Made by a program: the position numbers and the translations under genes. The notes under the pieces were generated by a model that searched no databases, was not told the origin of the DNA, and was given only the letters and a program-made list of their open reading frames with translations. A stretch of DNA of 17,915 nucleotides from Neisseriaceae bacterium (GTDB taxonomy: Bacteria; Pseudomonadota; Gammaproteobacteria; Burkholderiales; UBA11063). The DNA lies in contig CANMQR010000001.1 of NCBI GenBank assembly GCA_947499925.1, positions 1-17,915 on the forward strand, written 5' to 3'. Shown here one piece after another: positions 5,138-12,067 of the stretch. How positions within the stretch are numbered: position 1 is the stretch's first letter; every line of letters starts with the position of its first letter.

Positions 5138-7735
5138 TTGAAAACTATTAAACCAGCTAATATGGCAATGTTTTTTAAAACTCAAACTTTAGAAAATAGA
5201 GAAATATTATCAATTGCGGCTTTTGCAACTTTTAATTTTAGTATCGAAGAACCAAGGCTGCTTGATGAGCAAATTCTTTGGGATGTTGCAAAATTAAATT
5301 TGGACAAGGAAGAAGCATTAGATTCTGGAATATCAAAACATAGAGGAGAATATCTAATCTATGGATCATGTGAAGTATCTAAGCCTGTTTCTGGAGTCGT
5401 AGTTTATGCAAATGTTGCAGGGTTATCGAAGGCTTTGGTGGTTATTGGTGATAGAAGCTATACAAGATTTGGAATAACGGATCCTAAGCCTTTCACTTCT
5501 TTAGCTATTAATTATCGAAATGCATTTGGTGGTGATGGTTTTTCTAATAATCCAATGGGAAAAGGCTTTGCGAGAAACGGTGAGCAAGTTGAATTACCGA
5601 ATATTGAAAACCCTCATGATTTGATTACTAAAAAATCAGATAAACCAGATCCAGTTGGGTTTACTGCTTATCCACAAATGTGGCCGCAGCGGTTACAGTA
5701 CTTTGGCCAAATTACTAGCGATTATCTAAACAATGATTGGCCTGGGTTTCCAGATGGAACAAATCCTGAATATTTTAATGTTGCTCCAATGGATCAGAGA
5801 TTAAATGCTTTCTTTGTGGGGAATGAGAGTTTTAGTATTAAAAATATGAATGCTAAGAACCCTAATCAAAGTTCAGTGCTGCCTGGATTACGAGCTAGGA
5901 TATTTGTAATGCAAAATACAAATAATAATGAGGAAGTATTTAAGGAATTAATTTCTCGTGCGGAGACGTTATTTCTGTTTCCAAACCAAGAGGTAGGGTC
6001 GCTATTATATCGTTCTAGTGTAGAAGTGGTTGACGAAGAGTATAGCGATATAAATAAACTATATGCTGTGTGGGAAGATAATAATCAAGCCCCTAAAAGT
6101 ATTGATTATTATTATAATCAAATGATGAATGAGATAAATCCTCCACAAGAAGAGTTATTAGCTGTGTCAGAAATGCCAGAGCAAACAAATATTACCAAGG
6201 TAGAAAAAGTAGTACAAGAAAGTACAATTATAGATCCACCTCAGGTATCAATAAGAGATACTGATCCTGAAATTACTAAAGCTTTGAAGCAATTAGAAGA
6301 TATGAATGCTAAAATGTTGGATGATCTACGGCATAAGAATATTGATATTGAACAATCTAAACTAAAACTGATGCCAAAACCAGATCCTACAATTAACACT
6401 ACTGATGTCAAAGAAATTCTTGAACAACTAGAACAAAAAAATGCGGAATTAATTAAAAAATTTAATATTTCACCTGAGGATGCTGCAAAGGTATTGGCTA
6501 AAGCTAATGGATCACCAGAAATGCCTCTAGTTAGCGATTTATTTGGAAAATTGAGTAAAGCTGGTGGAAAGAGTGAAGAGTTGGCGGCAAATATTCAAGA
6601 ATTAACTAAACACATTGAAAAACTTAAACTTGAAATACCACAAAATGCTGAGGTTGAGATTGAAGCTGCAGCTAAAGACACTCCTAATGAGAAACATGAA
6701 ACTCCAGAGCAAAAACCAATACTGAGGGCTTTTGATCATACTCGTGAGGATGTAATCAGGCAATATAATATTAATAAGAATCTAAGTAATTTAGACTTGA
6801 GTAATTTAGATTTAAGTAATCTAAACTTGACGAATGCTAATTTTGGCTTTTCTATTTTAGAAAATACCAATTTTAAAGAATCGATATTAAATAATTCACT
6901 TTTTCATAATAGTAGAGCAAATGGTGCTAATTTCACTAAATCTTCTTTAGTATCTTCTAAGTTTGAAGATGTAATCGCGTCAGAAGCTATATTTGATAAC
7001 GCCATCTTAAATGATGCGCATTTTATCAATTCTGATTTTACTAATTGTAATTTTAGTAATGTAAGCTTAAATAAAGCATTTATCGTTCAAACTAGTTTTG
7101 AAGGTAGTGGTTTTGAAAATGCAATGGCACAAGAGTTAAATGCTAAAAAGGTTTCTTTTGTTGGAAGTAATCTTACTAAAGCAAATTTTGCTAATTCAGT
7201 ATTACTAGAGAGTGATTTATCAAATACAATAATCACTAATACGAATTTTGCTGGATTAAATGCTCCACAATTGAAACTTGGTGGAGCAGTTGGTTCTTCG
7301 GCAAACTTCATAAATGCAAATTTACAGAGCTCAAGGGCTGATTCAGATACGGTTTTAGATAAATCAAATTTCAAGAGTGTAAATATTGTAGACTCATCTT
7401 GGGAGGGGGCGAAATTATCAGAGAGCGATTTTTCTTTAGCTGTTATGGATGATTCAAATTTCAGTGGTGTTGTATTTAATAAGTCATGTCTGGAATTGGC
7501 GGTTGCTAAAAACACAAATTTTTCTAAAGCAAGTTTTACTGATAGTGATCTAAATAGAATTAATTTATTTAAGGGTTCCTTAAGAGGGGCAAATATAGTT
7601 GGTGCGGATCTTAGATATTCTAATTTATATGGAGTAGATTTTTATAAAGCTAAAGTTGGAAATACTAAATTAAAAGGTGCTAATTTGCACCAAACATTAT
7701 TTGATGTTTTGGGGGGTGATGTTGAAAAAATTTAA
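5138..7735 (+). CDS. DUF2169 - pentapeptide repeat fusion protein, T6SS-associated
   Basis: An 865-residue protein in three parts. Residues 1 to about 310 are DUF2169, with ILWDVAKLN, GDRSYTRFG, INYRNAFGG, NPMGKGF, YPQMWPQRL, YFNVAPMDQ and LPGLRARIFVMQ matching the upstream paralogue. Residues about 310-545 are a charged, helical linker with coiled-coil-like stretches (ALKQLEDMNAKMLDDLRHK, LEQLEQKNAELIKKF). Residues about 547-855 are pentapeptide repeats (A/S-N-L/F-x-x), which form a right-handed quadrilateral beta helix. The TTG start is chosen because GAGG at 5128-5131 is 6 nt upstream and MKTIKPANMAMFFK matches the family N-terminus; the next in-frame ATG (5162) would lose eight residues. 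Such fusions occur in T6SS loci and probably act in effector delivery, either as an adaptor with a scaffold tail or as cargo; which one is unknown. Confidence 0.88.
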   Translation: MKTIKPANMAMFFKTQTLENREILSIAAFATFNFSIEEPRLLDEQILWDVAKLNLDKEEALDSGISKHRGEYLIYGSCEVSKPVSGVVVYANVAGLSKALVVIGDRSYTRFGITDPKPFTSLAINYRNAFGGDGFSNNPMGKGFARNGEQVELPNIENPHDLITKKSDKPDPVGFTAYPQMWPQRLQYFGQITSDYLNNDWPGFPDGTNPEYFNVAPMDQRLNAFFVGNESFSIKNMNAKNPNQSSVLPGLRARIFVMQNTNNNEEVFKELISRAETLFLFPNQEVGSLLYRSSVEVVDEEYSDINKLYAVWEDNNQAPKSIDYYYNQMMNEINPPQEELLAVSEMPEQTNITKVEKVVQESTIIDPPQVSIRDTDPEITKALKQLEDMNAKMLDDLRHKNIDIEQSKLKLMPKPDPTINTTDVKEILEQLEQKNAELIKKFNISPEDAAKVLAKANGSPEMPLVSDLFGKLSKAGGKSEELAANIQELTKHIEKLKLEIPQNAEVEIEAAAKDTPNEKHETPEQKPILRAFDHTREDVIRQYNINKNLSNLDLSNLDLSNLNLTNANFGFSILENTNFKESILNNSLFHNSRANGANFTKSSLVSSKFEDVIASEAIFDNAILNDAHFINSDFTNCNFSNVSLNKAFIVQTSFEGSGFENAMAQELNAKKVSFVGSNLTKANFANSVLLESDLSNTIITNTNFAGLNAPQLKLGGAVGSSANFINANLQSSRADSDTVLDKSNFKSVNIVDSSWEGAKLSESDFSLAVMDDSNFSGVVFNKSCLELAVAKNTNFSKASFTDSDLNRINLFKGSLRGANIVGADLRYSNLYGVDFYKAKVGNTKLKGANLHQTLFDVLGGDVEKI
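6785..6829 (+). repeat. Three tandem 15-bp repeats opening the pentapeptide region
   Basis: Three successive 15-bp units (6785-6799, 6800-6814, 6815-6829), each near AGTAATTTAGACTTG, encode the exact pentapeptides SNLDL-SNLDL-SNLNL. Unlike the rest of the repeat domain they are still similar at DNA level, suggesting recent unit duplication. Confidence 0.75.
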
Positions 7736-7823
7736 TCTATTAAAATTACTTGTGTTTTTAAAGTGCCACAGGGCTATTTTATTAATTAAATAATACTAAA
7801 AATTATAAATTTGGAGGATTTAT

Positions 7824-7889
7824 ATGTTATATTGTTATCCAACTTGGATAAGTGTGGTAAAATACGGGCTGCTTTTTGATAATACTTAG
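7824..7889 (+). CDS. Possible 21-residue small ORF upstream of tssB
   Basis: ATG 7824 follows a near-perfect ribosome binding site (TTGGAGG, GGAGG at 7813-7817, 6-nt spacer) and opens a frame encoding MLYCYPTWISVVKYGLLFDN plus Thr before a TAG at 7887-7889. The peptide is short, aromatic and hydrophobic in the middle. It resembles no family I recognise. It might be a leader peptide for tssBC, a small membrane protein, or chance in an AT-rich gap. The predicted tssB extended -10 lies within it, which argues against both being used at once. Confidence 0.3.
   Translation: MLYCYPTWISVVKYGLLFDNT
7855..7863 (+). promoter_or_regulatory. Putative tssBC promoter (extended -10)
   Basis: TGGTAAAAT is an extended -10 match about 90 bp before the tssB start. 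The nearest -35-like hexamer, TTGTTA at 7832-7837, is 20 bp upstream, so recognition would depend on the TG motif. A 219-bp gap after the previous gene makes a local promoter likely. Motif-based inference. Confidence 0.4.
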
Positions 7890-7954
7890 TTAAAACATAT
7901 GGTTGTGTTAATTGGGTGTTGTTAATGTGTGATAATCTTAATAAGGAAATAAGG

Positions 7955-8440
7955 ATGGCTAAAGAATCATCGGTGGCACCTAAAGAGCGTGTAAATATTG
8001 TATATAAGCCATCAACTGGCGATGCTAAAGAGCAAGTTGAGTTACCTTTAAAAGTATTGGTAATGGGAGATTTTACAAATTCTGCTGACAGTAGGCCTGT
8101 TGAAAATAGACAGCCCTTAAATATTGATAAAGATAATTTTGATGATGTATTAAAAGCTAATAACGTTAAAACATCAATTAAAGTTCCAAATAAAGTATCT
8201 TCAGATCCAGATGCAGAAATAGTTGTTAATCTTAATTTCGAAAAAATGAAGGATTTTGAGCCCGATGCAATAATTAATAGTGTTCCTGAATTGAAACAAT
8301 TAATTGAACTACGTGAAGCACTAAAAGCTTTAAAGGGGCCTTTGGGTAATGAACCAGAATTTCGTAAAAAAATCCTGGAATTGATAAAAGATGAAGGTGC
8401 ACGTGAAAAACTTTTACAAGAATTGAAAATTGAATCTTAA
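7955..8440 (+). CDS. tssB: T6SS contractile sheath small subunit TssB (VipA)
   Basis: A 161-residue protein that pairs with TssC to build the contractile sheath around the Hcp tube in the cytoplasm. Recognisable family blocks are KERVNIVYKP, ELPLKVLVMGDFT, RQPLNIDKDNFDDVL, VVNLNFEKMKDFEPDAI and the helical end VPELKQLIELREALKALKGPLGN. The ATG at 7955 is preferred because AAGGA (7943-7947) is 7 nt upstream and MAKES starts close to the conserved region. An in-frame GTG at 7916 would add 13 residues not typical of the family. Its stop is 14 nt before tssC. Length is normal. Confidence 0.95.
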   Translation: MAKESSVAPKERVNIVYKPSTGDAKEQVELPLKVLVMGDFTNSADSRPVENRQPLNIDKDNFDDVLKANNVKTSIKVPNKVSSDPDAEIVVNLNFEKMKDFEPDAIINSVPELKQLIELREALKALKGPLGNEPEFRKKILELIKDEGAREKLLQELKIES

Positions 8441-8454
8441 TTTAGGAGTTGAGA

Positions 8455-9942
8455 ATGAGTGAAACTGAAAAAGCGTTAGAACAAAACGCAGCAGCAGCGA
8501 CTACTGAAAGTCTTTCTTTGCTTGATGAGGTTATTCAAGCAACAAGGTTGAAACCTGCAGATGAAGGTTATAATATAACTAAAAATGGATTACAATACTT
8601 TTTAGATGAAATGTTAAAATCTGATCAAAATGTTACTAAAATAACACAAAGTGCAGTAGATGAAATAATAAGCAAATTGGATGCTAAGATTAGTGCTCAG
8701 ATAGATGAGATTTTGCACCATGAAGAGTTCCAAAAGCTGGAGTCTTCGTGGAGTTCTTTAAAGTATTTTGTAAATGAAACGAACTTCAGAGAAAACATAA
8801 AAATTGAAATGGTAAATATATCAAAACAAGATTTACTTGATGATTTTGAAGATTCGCCTGAAATAAACAAATCTGGTTTATATAAGACGGTATACTCTAG
8901 TGAATATGGTCAGTTTGGCGGTAAACCTTATGGAATGATGGTGGGCAATTATAGTTTTGGTCCAGGAAGCCAAGATATAAAATTATTGCAATCAATTGCA
9001 AGTGTTGCAACCATGTCTCATGCCCCTTTTGTAGCGGCTGCGGGGTCTGAGTTTTTTGGTTTAGATGATTTTTCTAAATTACCAAATTTGAAAGACTTAA
9101 AATCTATTTTTGAAATGCCTCAATATGTTAAATGGCAATCATTTAGAGAGAGCGAAGATGCAAGAAATATTTCTTTAGCTTTGCCTAGATTTTTGCTTAG
9201 ATTGCCTTATGGTCCTGAGACAAAACCTGTTAAAAGTTTTAATTATACTGAAAAAGTATCCGAAGGTAATGACAAGTTTCTTTGGGGAAGTGCAGCTTTT
9301 ACTTTTGCATCTAGAATTACAGATAGTTTTGCTAAGTATAGATGGTGTGCAAATGTTATTGGTCCACAAGGTGGCGGAGCAGTTGAAGATTTGCCCGTTT
9401 ACCAATTTGAAGCAATGGGTGAATTGCAAAATAAAATTCCTACAGAAATTCTAATTTCTGAAAGACGTGAGTTTGAGCTTGCTGAAGAAGGTTTTATGGG
9501 TTTAACTATGCGTAAAGGTAGTGATAATGCAGCGTTTTTCTCTGCAAATTCGATACAAAAACCTAAAGTGTTCCCAAATACCCCAGAAGGTAAAGCTGCA
9601 GAAACTAACTATAAATTAGGTACGCAACTACCTTATACTTTGATTGTTAGTAGGCTTGCGCATTATATTAAAGTAATTCAAAGGGAAAATATTGGTACTT
9701 GGAAAACTAGGTCTGATATTCAAGCTGAATTGAATACTTGGGTGAGTCAATATATTGCTGATCAAGATAATGTATCAGCGACAATTAGAAGTATGCGTCC
9801 ATTAAGAAAGGCGTCGATAGAAGTATCCGATGTTGAAGGCGATCCCGGTTGGTATAAAGTGAATTTGACAGTACAGCCGCACTTTAAATATATGGGGTCA
9901 TCGTTTACTCTATCTTTGGCTGGAAAGTTGGACAAAAAATAG
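8455..9942 (+). CDS. tssC: T6SS contractile sheath large subunit TssC (VipB)
   Basis: A 495-residue sheath protein, the most conserved gene of the locus. Family blocks in order are QKLESSWSSLKYFV, GMMVGNYSFGPGSQDIKLLQ, FRESEDARNISLALPRFLLR, LWGSAAFTFASRITDSFAKY, GPQGGGAVEDLP, EAMGELQNKIPTEILIS, RREFELAEEGFMGL, RKGSDNAAFFSANSIQKPK and RLAHYIKVIQRENIGTW. The ATG at 8455 is chosen over the in-frame TTG at 8449 because AGGAG (8444-8448) is 6 nt upstream. Length matches the usual 490-500. It is co-transcribed with tssB and ends the T6SS cluster, since the next gene is ribosomal. Confidence 0.97.
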   Translation: MSETEKALEQNAAAATTESLSLLDEVIQATRLKPADEGYNITKNGLQYFLDEMLKSDQNVTKITQSAVDEIISKLDAKISAQIDEILHHEEFQKLESSWSSLKYFVNETNFRENIKIEMVNISKQDLLDDFEDSPEINKSGLYKTVYSSEYGQFGGKPYGMMVGNYSFGPGSQDIKLLQSIASVATMSHAPFVAAAGSEFFGLDDFSKLPNLKDLKSIFEMPQYVKWQSFRESEDARNISLALPRFLLRLPYGPETKPVKSFNYTEKVSEGNDKFLWGSAAFTFASRITDSFAKYRWCANVIGPQGGGAVEDLPVYQFEAMGELQNKIPTEILISERREFELAEEGFMGLTMRKGSDNAAFFSANSIQKPKVFPNTPEGKAAETNYKLGTQLPYTLIVSRLAHYIKVIQRENIGTWKTRSDIQAELNTWVSQYIADQDNVSATIRSMRPLRKASIEVSDVEGDPGWYKVNLTVQPHFKYMGSSFTLSLAGKLDKK

Positions 9943-9947
9943 TATTA

Positions 9948-9977
9948 TTGCAAAATAATGTTATTTTATGATACAAT
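9948..9977 (+). promoter_or_regulatory. rpmE promoter
   Basis: TTGCAA (9948-9953) and TACAAT (9972-9977) are separated by 18 bp, with TG just before the -10 (extended -10). It lies 90 bp before the rpmE start. The -10 lies within a 21-bp dyad (see the next entry). Confidence 0.55.
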
Positions 9978-9980
9978 AAC
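9960..9980 (+). promoter_or_regulatory. 21-bp dyad overlapping the rpmE -10 (possible operator)
   Basis: GTTATT-N-TAT-N-ATA-N-AATAAC: 9 of 10 symmetric pairs match around a central G. The outer GTTATT/AATAAC arms flank the -10, so a bound repressor would block RNA polymerase. The regulator is not identified. Confidence 0.4.
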
Positions 9981-10066
9981 GGCAATTTCAAGTGAATACA
10001 ATGATGTTGTTTGATACCAAATAATGCTAAAACACTCACTTGATGCATTTTTTAAAGGTAGCTGTT

Positions 10067-10294
10067 ATGAAAGCTTCAGTTCATCCTTCTTATAAAGAAG
10101 TTGCAGTTACTTGTAGTTGTGGTAATAAATTTACCACTCAGTCAACGTTAGCTAAAGATACTTTACATATTGAAGTATGCTCAGTTTGTCATCCGTTTTA
10201 CTCTGGTAAACAGCGTTTAGTGGATAGCGCAGGGCGTGTGGATAAATTCCGTCAGAAATATGCATCGTTTAGTAAACGAACTTCTACGAAGTAA
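10067..10294 (+). CDS. rpmE: Large-subunit ribosomal protein L31, zinc-binding type
   Basis: A 75-residue ribosomal protein bridging the large subunit and the 30S head. It has the zinc-ribbon cysteines of the C+ form (C16, C18, C38, C41) and the family motifs [32 protein letters not shown] and [10 protein letters not shown]. The ATG at 10067 has AAAGG 8 nt upstream; an in-frame ATG at 10040 would add nine residues before the conserved start and is rejected. It is a stand-alone unit with its own promoter and terminator. It marks the return to core chromosome immediately after the T6SS locus. Confidence 0.97.
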   Translation: MKASVHPSYKEVAVTCSCGNKFTTQSTLAKDTLHIEVCSVCHPFYSGKQRLVDSAGRVDKFRQKYASFSKRTSTK

Positions 10295-10310
10295 TTGTTC
10301 AAAATCTGTT

Positions 10311-10342
10311 AAAATGGGTAGCTAGAAATAGTTACCCATTTT
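10311..10342 (+). terminator. Intrinsic terminator of rpmE
   Basis: A 14-bp stem (AAAATGGGTAGCTA with TAGTTACCCATTTT, one G-T wobble) is closed by a GAAA tetraloop. The T-rich descending arm continues as TTTTATT. It lies 16 nt after the rpmE stop and 12 nt before the next start codon, so the following gene is reached only by read-through or by a promoter within this gap. Confidence 0.85.
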
Positions 10343-10354
10343 ATTAGGTGTTTT

Positions 10355-11989
10355 ATGCTTACTTATAACCCAATTAAAAAACCCAAACGTAAAGATAGAC
10401 CGTGGCTATTGTTTGTTATGAGTCTTATCTGGGTTCTTGGTACCGCTTTTTTTCATTCACCTTGGGAACCATATGAAACATTTGTATTTGCTGTAGTGAA
10501 AGGAATTATCCGAAATCACTCTTGGCTTGTGCCTTATGTGTCAAATCTACCGTATCTTGAAATCCAACCATTTTATTTCTGGATCTACTCCGCTTTTCTT
10601 AAACTATTTAATATTAATAACATTTATAGCATTGCTAATTCTATTAGACTTATTAATACTTTAATTATATTTGCAATAGTAATAATCTCTGCACGTATTG
10701 GGTCAAATCTTAGTGCTTTTAAAAATGGACGAACAGTAGTCTTAATCCTAATTAGCTCGATTGGGTTTATCAATAATGCTTATCAGCTATCACCTGCCAT
10801 ATTGACACTTCTTGGGTTTTGTCTTTATATATACGCTCTTCAACTCCATAGAAACTTACCTGGAATCTCAGGGTGGTTATTGTTTTTGGGGTTATTATTT
10901 ATTTCGATAAATTTTACCTGTGAGTTTATTCTTATTGCATTGTTAGTATTAATTATTCTACCTATGGTTGATAAATATTGGCAAACTAAAAGTTATTTTC
11001 TTACTACTATGATCGGGGTAGTAATGTTTGGGGTGATTTTCTTCTTGTATTGCTATCAACTATATTCGGTAAATGCTGATTTTTACACTCAATGGCAGAA
11101 CCGTTATGGTACCCTACATAACCCTGATGGATATAGTTTTTGGAAGCAGCTTTTTAATGTGTTAAGTATTTTGAGTTGGTACACAGTTCCGGGATGGCTG
11201 TTAGTAATTTGGAGTATTTACAAACGCCGTATGCGGTTGTTTAAAGACAAAACTATAGAAGTCAATATTATTCTTGCGATTTTAATTTTAGTTTTCTCTT
11301 TGCTTGGTGGTCGTAGCATTGAAGGTGTGATATTTCCTATTTTATTACCGATAGTATTTATCGCATCTCTTGAAATTGATACTATGAGAATTAGTATAGT
11401 TTCACTTCTAAACTGGTTTAGCATCTGTATCTTTGGTGTAATTGGAATAGCTATTTGGCTAGTATATATTGCATTTAATTTGGGGCGCCCCAAACAACTG
11501 GTTAGTTATATCCTTCAGTTTACCCAAGATTATCAGTATACCTTTAATATATGGCAGTTAAGCCTTGCTATATTAATAACTTTTATTTGGCTATTTATGA
11601 TTACGCGCCGCCATATTCGTGGGCGTGAATTAGTTACCAATTGGGCAAGCTCTACTACCTATGTTTTAATATTGTTCTTATCTCTTTGTCTACCGTGTTT
11701 TGATGCGATATTGTCTTTTAAACCTTTAGTATTTAAAAGTTTGCCATATCTTGATCGCAAAGCTTGTATTGTTACCAACTCTGAGTATAGTAGTCAAGCG
11801 GCTCTTTGGTATTATTATGCTGATTTTAATTTAGTTCCTAGTTTTGTGAATCTTAATTTTAGTGTATGTAATCAGGCGGTTGTTGCAACATATGATGAAA
11901 ATATAATTGATAAAAGTCAGTGGAATATTGTATGGCAAGGCAAACGTCCAATCGATAAAAAAGTTTATTATGTTATAAAGCATAAATAA
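10355..11989 (+). CDS. GT-C (ArnT/PMT-like) integral membrane glycosyltransferase, putative
   Basis: A 544-residue inner-membrane protein with about ten or more hydrophobic segments. After the first membrane segment comes a loop FHSPWEPYETFVFAVVKGII...SWLVPYVSNLPYLEIQPFYFW. This matches the GT-C pattern of lipid-linked sugar transferases such as ArnT/GT83 (acidic 'W-x-x-x-E' loop, then 'WLxPxxxxxPYxEKPPLYYW'). The usual EKPP has become EIQP, so substrate use may differ. The short C-terminal part (residues about 455-544) resembles the small soluble domain of that family. The acceptor (lipid A, glycan or protein) cannot be told. The start ATG has AGGTG close upstream. The gene stands alone between a terminator and a new promoter, with no sugar-synthesis genes nearby. 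Confidence 0.6.
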   Translation: MLTYNPIKKPKRKDRPWLLFVMSLIWVLGTAFFHSPWEPYETFVFAVVKGIIRNHSWLVPYVSNLPYLEIQPFYFWIYSAFLKLFNINNIYSIANSIRLINTLIIFAIVIISARIGSNLSAFKNGRTVVLILISSIGFINNAYQLSPAILTLLGFCLYIYALQLHRNLPGISGWLLFLGLLFISINFTCEFILIALLVLIILPMVDKYWQTKSYFLTTMIGVVMFGVIFFLYCYQLYSVNADFYTQWQNRYGTLHNPDGYSFWKQLFNVLSILSWYTVPGWLLVIWSIYKRRMRLFKDKTIEVNIILAILILVFSLLGGRSIEGVIFPILLPIVFIASLEIDTMRISIVSLLNWFSICIFGVIGIAIWLVYIAFNLGRPKQLVSYILQFTQDYQYTFNIWQLSLAILITFIWLFMITRRHIRGRELVTNWASSTTYVLILFLSLCLPCFDAILSFKPLVFKSLPYLDRKACIVTNSEYSSQAALWYYYADFNLVPSFVNLNFSVCNQAVVATYDENIIDKSQWNIVWQGKRPIDKKVYYVIKHK

Positions 11990-12028
11990 ATTGATGCTGT
12001 TCTGCGATATAATACATTGAGTGAGTTA

Positions 12029-12037
12029 TGCTATAAT
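12029..12037 (+). promoter_or_regulatory. Putative promoter of the transporter-xseB-ispA-dxs-rpiA-ppx unit
   Basis: TGCTATAAT is a perfect extended -10, 30 bp before the transporter start codon. No good -35 hexamer lies at 16-18 bp, as is usual for extended -10 promoters. It is the only convincing promoter seen ahead of the packed gene run. Confidence 0.5.
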
Positions 12038-12043
12038 TGAGGG

Positions 12044-12065
12044 GTAATAAGTTTTGGAGTATTAC
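12044..12065 (+). promoter_or_regulatory. Small hairpin presenting the transporter ribosome binding site in its loop
   Basis: GTAATA (12044-12049) and TATTAC (12060-12065) are exact inverted repeats. The loop contains TGGAG (12055-12059), the Shine-Dalgarno for ATG 12068. The stem is weak (6 bp, one G-C at its base), so an effect on translation is speculative. Confidence 0.3.
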
Positions 12066-12067
12066 TA

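Noticed and set aside
6785..6829. CRISPR-like or microsatellite array
   Set aside because: The three 15-bp units are contiguous, in frame and code for SNLDL pentapeptides, with no spacers.
7087..7515. Minus-strand 142-codon open frame within the pentapeptide region
   Set aside because: It is a mirror of the repetitive plus-strand coding sequence; its composition reflects the complement of the pentapeptide repeats.
6785..7710. Pentapeptide domain as a Qnr/MfpA-type gyrase-protection protein
   Set aside because: It is fused to DUF2169 and a linker within a T6SS locus, and the repeats are irregular; nothing specific points to gyrase binding.
7740..7790. Terminator after the DUF2169-pentapeptide gene
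   Set aside because: The GTGCC/GGGC pairing is too weak and imperfect, and no clean stem plus T-run is present.
9960..9980. Zur box at rpmE
   Set aside because: The GTTAT and ATAAC half-sites are much farther apart than in known Zur operators; the symmetry is real but its regulator is unassigned.
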